Below, piece after piece: positions 59,591 to 64,000 of a stretch of 64,000 bases of DNA (positions are counted from its first letter, which is position 1; each line of letters begins with the position of its first letter). Origin of the DNA: Pseudomonas citronellolis. Its GTDB lineage: Bacteria; Pseudomonadota; Gammaproteobacteria; Pseudomonadales; Pseudomonadaceae. The notes below the pieces were generated by a model. It had not been told where the DNA came from, did no database searches, and saw nothing but the letters and a program-made list of their open reading frames with translations. Location of the stretch: NCBI RefSeq assembly GCF_900112375.1, contig NZ_FOLS01000035.1, forward strand, positions 22,414 through 86,413. The letters run 5' to 3'. The translations under genes and the position numbers were made by a program.

Positions 59591-60337
59591 ATGCGCAAAG
59601 TCATGCTGATCACCGGCGCCAGCCGCGGCATAGGGGCCGCCACCGCGCTGCTCGCCGCCGAACGCGGCTATGCCGTCGCCATCAACTACCACCGCCAGCG
59701 CGAAGCGGCCGACGGGCTGGTACGGCGCATCCACGACGCCGGTGGCCAGGCCGAGGCCTTCGCCGCGGACGTCGCCTGCGAAGAGGAAGTGGTGAAGCTG
59801 TTCCGGGAACTGGACCAGGCCTTCGGCCGCCTCGACGTGCTGGTGAACAACGCCGGCATGCTGGAGCGCCAGATGCGCCTGGAAGACATGGACGCGACGC
59901 GCCTGCAGCGGGTGTTCGCGGTCAACGTCACCGGCAGCTTCCTCTGCGCCCGCGAGGCGGTGCGGCGCATGGCGAAATCCCATGGCGGCGCGGGCGGCAG
60001 CATCGTCAATGTGTCGTCCATGGCCTCGCGCCTGGGCTCGCCCAACGAGTACATCGACTACGCCGCGGCCAAAGGCGCCATCGACAGCATGACCATCGGC
60101 CTGGCCAAGGAAGTGGCGGCCGAAGGCATCCGCGTCAACGCCGTGCGGCCGGGGCTGATCGACACGGAAATCCACGCCAGCGGCGGCGAGCCGGGGCGCG
60201 TGGAGCGGCTGAAGAGCGCCATTCCGCTGGGCCGTGGCGGGGAACCGGAGGAAGTGGCGCGGGCGATCCTGTTCCTGGCCGGGGACGAGTCGAGCTACAG
60301 CACCGGGACATTCATCGATGTCAGTGGCGGGCGGTAG
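59591..60337 (+). CDS. Short-chain dehydrogenase/reductase
   Basis: 248 residues, classical SDR. Cofactor loop ITGASRGIGAATALL, NNAGM, catalytic Ser in NVSSMASRLG and YAAAKGAIDSMTIG. The R after a basic NYHRQREAADG suggests NADP preference. AAGGA lies eight bases before ATG. It is divergent from ibpA; its start is only about 25 bp from the ibpA -35, so the two promoters must overlap. Substrate unknown. Confidence 0.85.
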   Translation: MRKVMLITGASRGIGAATALLAAERGYAVAINYHRQREAADGLVRRIHDAGGQAEAFAADVACEEEVVKLFRELDQAFGRLDVLVNNAGMLERQMRLEDMDATRLQRVFAVNVTGSFLCAREAVRRMAKSHGGAGGSIVNVSSMASRLGSPNEYIDYAAAKGAIDSMTIGLAKEVAAEGIRVNAVRPGLIDTEIHASGGEPGRVERLKSAIPLGRGGEPEEVARAILFLAGDESSYSTGTFIDVSGGR

Positions 60338-60366
60338 GGCGGGGAAACACCATGCCTCACGGCGAA

Positions 60367-60740
60367 CTGTAGGAGCGGGCCCTGCCCGCGATTCGCGCGC
60401 AGGGCGCGCTCCTACAGGGGGGATGACATCGGCGCCCGGGCTTTCCCCTCACCCCAGCCCTCTCCCGGAGGGAGAGGGCTGGGGTGAGGGGGCCGCAGGC
60501 CTGCTCGCTCGACTCCGTGCCCCTACGCGCTCCGTGAGGCACTGCATTTCCCCGCACCTACATGGGGATGACGTGGACGGAGCAGCGTAGGAGCGGATCT
60601 CATCCGCGAATCGCGCCGGGACGTCCGGCTATCGCGGACAAGGTTGCTCGGGCACGGCTTCTCGCAGGAGCGAGCTTGCTCGCGAACAGACTCCGCTGCG
60701 GGGGCTCATTCGCGAGCAAGCTCGCTCCTACGAAGAGCAC
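60367..60740. repeat. Dense repeat cluster between the SDR and dusC
   Basis: No gene in the gap 60338-60754. Contents: TAGGAGCGGGCCCTGCCCGC unit (about 60371-60415), a 21-bp perfect hairpin (arms 60446-60466 and 60470-60490, loop GGA), TAGGAGCGGATCTCATCCGC unit (about 60589-60610), and an inverted REP-like pair (60666-60686, 60709-60729). Confidence 0.85.
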
Positions 60741-60754
60741 CGGCGCAATCCATC

Positions 60755-61714
60755 CTACGCGGCGTCTTCCACCTCGACCTGCAACAGCCGGTCGATCAGC
60801 TCGCAGTCGCTCTCGCGGCGGATCTGCACGAACAGCTCCACCGCCTCGGGATAGCTGCGGGTGAGCATGCCCAGCCACTGCTTCAGGCGGCCTGGCGCAT
60901 AACGTGGCGCCAGCTTGCGCCGGGCCTGGCGCCAGAAGTCGTCGAGCAGCACACGCACTTCGTGCCAGGGCATCGGCCGCACTTCCCTGCCCTCGCGCCA
61001 GGCGGCTATCTGCCGGGCCAGGTCGGGGCGCGAGACCAGACCGCGGCCCAACATGATGTCGTCGACGCCGCTGATGGACCGGCAGCGCAGGTAGTCGTCG
61101 AGGCTCCAGACTTCGCCGTTGGCGAACACCGGCACCGTCACCGCATCCGCCACCTTCGCCACCCACTCCCAATGAGCCGGCGGCTTGTAGCCGTCGCTCT
61201 TGGTCCGCGCGTGGACCACCACGTGAGCGGAACCGCCGTCGGCCAGGGCGCGGGCGCAATCCAGCACGCCGTCCGGGGACTCGTAGCCCAGGCGCATCTT
61301 CGAGGTCACCGGGATGTGCGCCGGCACCGCGCGGCGCACGGCCTCGACGATGGCGAACATCAGCTCCGGCTCCTTGAGCAGGACGGCCCCGCCGCGGGAC
61401 TTGTTCACCGTCTTCGCCGGGCAGCCGAAGTTCAGGTCGATCACCGGGGCGCCCAGTTCGCAGGCATAGGCGGCGTTTTCCGCCAGGCACTGCGGGTCGG
61501 AACCAAGGAACTGCACACGCATCGGCGTGCCGGCGCGGGTGCGGCTGCCGTGCAGCAGCTCCGGCGCCAGCTTCTCGTAGGTGGCCAGCGGATGCAGGCG
61601 GTCGGTGACGCGGATGAACTCGGTGACGCACCAGTCGATGCCGCCGACGCGGGTCAGTACGTCGCGGAGGATTTCGTCGACCAGCCCCTCCATCGGGGCC
61701 AGGGCAATTTGCAC
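60755..61714 (-). CDS. dusC: tRNA-dihydrouridine synthase DusC
   Basis: 319 residues, FMN TIM barrel ([20 protein letters not shown]). Catalytic Cys in [20 protein letters not shown], and the substrate-binding loop [19 protein letters not shown] typical of the DusC branch, which reduces U16. Single gene on the minus strand; 66 bp from the thioesterase-like gene upstream. Confidence 0.92.
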   Translation of the reverse strand: MQIALAPMEGLVDEILRDVLTRVGGIDWCVTEFIRVTDRLHPLATYEKLAPELLHGSRTRAGTPMRVQFLGSDPQCLAENAAYACELGAPVIDLNFGCPAKTVNKSRGGAVLLKEPELMFAIVEAVRRAVPAHIPVTSKMRLGYESPDGVLDCARALADGGSAHVVVHARTKSDGYKPPAHWEWVAKVADAVTVPVFANGEVWSLDDYLRCRSISGVDDIMLGRGLVSRPDLARQIAAWREGREVRPMPWHEVRVLLDDFWRQARRKLAPRYAPGRLKQWLGMLTRSYPEAVELFVQIRRESDCELIDRLLQVEVEDAA

Positions 61715-61780
61715 GGCGGGGAACCTTTACTGTCGAAGGCGGCGAATTCTAGGGGGACTCGCCGCCCGCGCAAAGTGCCG

Positions 61781-62224
61781 TCAGGCCGGCGCAGCGCCGA
61801 GCAACGCGCGGCCGTAGCCTTCGATGAACTCCACCGGCATGCGCCTGGGCCGGCCGCTGGACAGTTCGATGCAGACGAAGGTGGTGCGGGCGCGCAGCAG
61901 GGTCACGCCGTCGGCCGGGCGCACCAGCTGGAAGCGGCGGTCCATGCGCAGCTTCTGGTCGGACTCGACGATCCAGGTGGCCATCTGCAGTTCCTCGCCC
62001 TCGTAGGCGGCGGCGAGGTAGTCGATTTCGTGGCGCACCACCGCCATGGCGCGGTCGAGCCGGCGGTATTCGGCCAGGTCCAGGCCCAGGCGCTGCGAAT
62101 GGCGCCAGGCGCAGCGCTCCAGCCAGCTCACGTAGACGGCGTTGTTGGCGTGGCCGAGGCCGTCGATGTCCTCGGCGTTCACGCTGATGTCGATGACGAA
62201 GGGGTCGGGCAGGTCCCAGGCCAT
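61781..62224 (-). CDS. Acyl-CoA thioesterase, 4-hydroxybenzoyl-CoA thioesterase fold
   Basis: 147 residues, a single hotdog domain. The active-site stretch IDGLGHANNAVYVSWLERCA fits the 4HBT family, with the Asp before the His. YbgC/FadM-like enzymes hydrolyse short or medium acyl-CoA. The short protein has no signal peptide, so it is cytoplasmic. Confidence 0.85.
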   Translation of the reverse strand: MAWDLPDPFVIDISVNAEDIDGLGHANNAVYVSWLERCAWRHSQRLGLDLAEYRRLDRAMAVVRHEIDYLAAAYEGEELQMATWIVESDQKLRMDRRFQLVRPADGVTLLRARTTFVCIELSSGRPRRMPVEFIEGYGRALLGAAPA

Positions 62225-62321
62225 GCGCTTGCTCCAGTCCGGGGCCGGGTCCGAGGACCCGGCCGCATGATCGAAGCCGGCAGTTTACAGGGCCCGGCAG
62301 CGTCCCGCCCCTCCCCTGTCG

Positions 62322-63167
62322 TCAGGAGGCCAACGCCATGGGCAGCAGATACCGCTCTTCCTGGCCTTCCAGCAGCGCCAGCACGGCGTCGCTCAGGCGC
62401 GGGTCGGCCAGCACGCGCTGGTGGCCGCCGCCTTCCAGGCGCAACAGGCGGCTGCGCGGCCAGGCCGCATGGATGTCCTGCGCATCCGCCACGGGCACTT
62501 GCGGGTCGTCCTCGGCGTGCACCACCAGCCCGGGCATATTCAGCGTGTAGCGGCTGACATCCAGTTGCGCCGCAGGCATGCCGGTGTAGGCCTCGACCTG
62601 GCGGACGAAGCGGTACCGCGCCTCGGCCGGCAACCCCATGAAGCCGGCGAAACGGCGCAGTACGGAGATGACCCGGCTCGGCGCGGCAATGCAGACCAGC
62701 GCCTCGGTGCGCAGCCCCATCTGGGTGGCCAGCAAGGCACTGGCGCCGCCCATGGAATGGCCGATCACCGCGCGCAGCGGCGGCAACTCGCTGGCCGCTT
62801 CCAGCAAGGCACGGGCGAACAGCAGCGGATGGGCCTCACGCCCCGGCGAACGGCCATGGGCCGGGCCATCCAGCGCCACCACGGCGTAGCCGGCGCCGAC
62901 CAGTTCGCGGATCAGGTGGGCGAACTGCGTCGGCCGCCCTTCCCAACCGTGCATCAGCAGTACCGCCGGCCCCTCGCCCCAGCGCAGCGCGGAGAGGCCG
63001 AAGCGCAGGGTGATGCGCTCGGAACTGGCCAGCAGCGGCAACTCCCAGTCGCGCGGCTGCAGCGCCCGAGGGGTCATGAAGACTTCACGCATGCGTCGCG
63101 CCGCCCATTCCGGCGCCACACGCCCCAGGGTGGCGTTGACGCCACGGATCCAGGTCAAGCTGCTCAT
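62322..63167 (-). CDS. Alpha/beta hydrolase
   Basis: 281 residues. Oxyanion/N-terminal strand LLMHGWEGRPTQFAHLIREL, nucleophile elbow VIGHSMGGASALLAT, acid VVHAEDDPQVP and His GGGHQRVLADP. The start at 63167 has GGAGG upstream; a 27-residue in-frame extension is rejected. It follows the TetR gene by 22 bp, so they form an operon and the hydrolase is likely under that regulator. Substrate unknown. Confidence 0.85.
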   Translation of the reverse strand: MSSLTWIRGVNATLGRVAPEWAARRMREVFMTPRALQPRDWELPLLASSERITLRFGLSALRWGEGPAVLLMHGWEGRPTQFAHLIRELVGAGYAVVALDGPAHGRSPGREAHPLLFARALLEAASELPPLRAVIGHSMGGASALLATQMGLRTEALVCIAAPSRVISVLRRFAGFMGLPAEARYRFVRQVEAYTGMPAAQLDVSRYTLNMPGLVVHAEDDPQVPVADAQDIHAAWPRSRLLRLEGGGHQRVLADPRLSDAVLALLEGQEERYLLPMALAS

Positions 63168-63189
63168 TGCCAGGCCCTCCTTCGAGGTC

Positions 63190-63762
63190 TCAATCCACCG
63201 CTTTCTTGGCGGCACGCAGGACACGGTCGGACAGGTCGCTCGGGCCAAGGGCCCGCGCCAGTGCCAGTCCGCCCACCATCAGGGCGATGTCGGCGAGCAC
63301 GGTGTCGGCGTCCTCGGGACGCTCGGCCAGCTCGGCGACCATGAGTTCGAGGTGTTCGGCCAGGGCTTCGTGGAAGCTCTCCGGCAGTTGCGCCATGTCG
63401 CCCAGGGAACTGGGGATGGGGCAGCCCGGCTCCTCGCTGTCGCGGTGCTTGCGCGACAGGTAGAAGGCCGCGACCAGTTGCCGGCGCTCGCTGAACGGCA
63501 TGTCCGGGTCGAAGTGCTTGAGCTTGGCCCGGCGCGAAGACAGCAGGTGGCGGAAGGCTTCCAGCATCAGCGCATCCTTGCTCTGGAAATGCGCGTAGAA
63601 GCCGCCGACGGTCAGCCCGGCGGCGCCCATCACCTCGGCCACGCTCGGCTCCAGCGGCCCGCGGCGGACCAGGGCATCGGCGGCCGCGCAAAGAATGCGT
63701 TCACGGGTCTGGGCCTTCTTCTCGCCCAGGCCTTTTTCATTGCTGCCGGTCTTCTGGCTCAT
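63190..63762 (-). CDS. TetR-family transcriptional regulator
   Basis: 190 residues. N-terminal helix-turn-helix (TRERILCAAADALVRRGPLE, VMGAAGLTVGGFYAHFQSKD) with the conserved FYAHF. The C-terminal domain resembles the TetR branch often next to hydrolases or oxidoreductases. The start at 63762 has GAGGT upstream. A palindrome directly before the gene suggests autoregulation of the regulator-hydrolase operon. Confidence 0.9.
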   Translation of the reverse strand: MSQKTGSNEKGLGEKKAQTRERILCAAADALVRRGPLEPSVAEVMGAAGLTVGGFYAHFQSKDALMLEAFRHLLSSRRAKLKHFDPDMPFSERRQLVAAFYLSRKHRDSEEPGCPIPSSLGDMAQLPESFHEALAEHLELMVAELAERPEDADTVLADIALMVGGLALARALGPSDLSDRVLRAAKKAVD

Positions 63763-63774
63763 GGCGCACCTCAA

Positions 63775-63805
63775 AATATTATGAGTGAAATATTATGCTC
63801 ATAAT
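63775..63805. promoter_or_regulatory. Palindromic operator for the TetR-type regulator
   Basis: Inverted repeat ATTATGAG (63778-63785) and CTCATAAT (63798-63805) with a 12-bp spacer; AATATTATG also repeats directly at 63775 and 63789. It is AT-rich in a GC-rich genome and 13 bp from the gene, a typical autoregulatory site. Confidence 0.7.
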
Positions 63806-63870
63806 AAAAATCGGCAAGCGACGATGGCGACCATTGGTCGGACGAGAAGATTTTCGAAAGGGGAAAAAAC

Positions 63871-63897
63871 AAAAGGCCACTCGAAAATTGAGTGGCC
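63871..63897 (-). terminator. Terminator of the tRNA-Glu transcript
   Basis: Stem GGCCACTC (63875-63882) with GAGTGGCC (63890-63897), 7-base loop. The minus strand then reads TTTTGTTTTTTCC, a good U-tract. It lies about 27 bp after tRNA-Glu. Confidence 0.85.
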
Positions 63898-63923
63898 CTA
63901 TAGGCCCCGCAGAGCGGGAAAAT

Positions 63924-63999
63924 TGGCGTCCCCTAGGGGACTCGAACCCCTGTTACCGCCGTGAAAGGGCGGTGTCCTAGGCCACTAGACGAAGGGGAC
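63924..63999 (-). tRNA. tRNA-Glu (TTC)
   Basis: 76 bases including CCA. Acceptor GTCCCCT/AGGGGAC, anticodon loop CTTTCAC (TTC = Glu), T-arm GGTTCGAGTCC. The 5' end is at 63999, one base from the window edge, so its promoter is outside. Confidence 0.95.
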
Positions 64000-64000
64000 G

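Noticed and set aside
60234..60590. Plus-strand ORF after the SDR
   Set aside because: Starts inside the SDR in another frame and then translates repeats; no independent ribosome site.

Overview
The window is a high-GC gammaproteobacterial chromosome segment. Gene order and protein content point to Pseudomonas, probably the P. aeruginosa / P. nitroreducens / P. citronellolis side of the genus; the species call is an inference. Three blocks keep the known Pseudomonas order: flhA-flhF-fleN-fliA-cheYZAB-motCD-parC-parP-cheW; metZ-purF-cvpA-folC-accD-trpF-truA-fimV-usg-asd-leuB-leuD-leuC; and the ibpA area. There is no rRNA, CRISPR array, insertion sequence, integrase or prophage.

Layout. 1-2241: the start of ccmA (minus), divergent from a FliK-like/FlhB-like pair preceded by a FliA-type promoter. 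2311-17310: the minus-strand flagellar and chemotaxis block. It reads from flhA, which has a sigma-54 promoter at 17373-17390, through flhF, fleN, fliA, cheY, cheZ, cheA, cheB, motC, motD, the polar-array pair parC/parP, cheW, a DUF2802 protein and a receiver-like protein. 17789-21285: a YCF48-like protein and an MMPL/RND transporter. 22062-28868: minus-strand housekeeping genes (pepN, DUF2797, yeaC, glpG, a metallophosphatase, nadK). 28977-37231: a mixed region with DUF1853, a PLP enzyme, a coiled-coil protein with a Cys-rich tail, fadH, an exported nitrilase with an AraC regulator, and a 28-residue small protein. 37363-37722: a tRNA-Val, tRNA-Asp, tRNA-Asp operon.

38113-57846 is almost entirely minus strand and covers methionine, purine, folate, fatty-acid, tryptophan and leucine/aspartate-family synthesis plus truA and fimV. 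A short second FimV-like protein lies between usg and asd, and a methyltransferase between leuB and leuD. leuC is divergent from a LysR regulator. 58998-63762 holds ibpA, with a clear sigma-32 promoter and a ROSE-type RNA thermometer, then an SDR, dusC, a thioesterase, an alpha/beta hydrolase and a TetR regulator with a palindromic operator. tRNA-Glu closes the window.

The gaps hold many REP-like hairpins of the 'TAGGAGCGAGCTTGCTCGCGAA' type, CCCTCTCCC hairpins and GTAGGATGG pairs. I found no obviously new multi-gene system. The most interesting items are the short FimV paralogue, the repeated acidic linker of CheA, the ibpA thermometer, the FliA promoter on the FliK/FlhB-like pair, the tiny ORF beside the tRNA genes, and the uncharacterised coiled-coil/Cys-tail and DUF1853 proteins.
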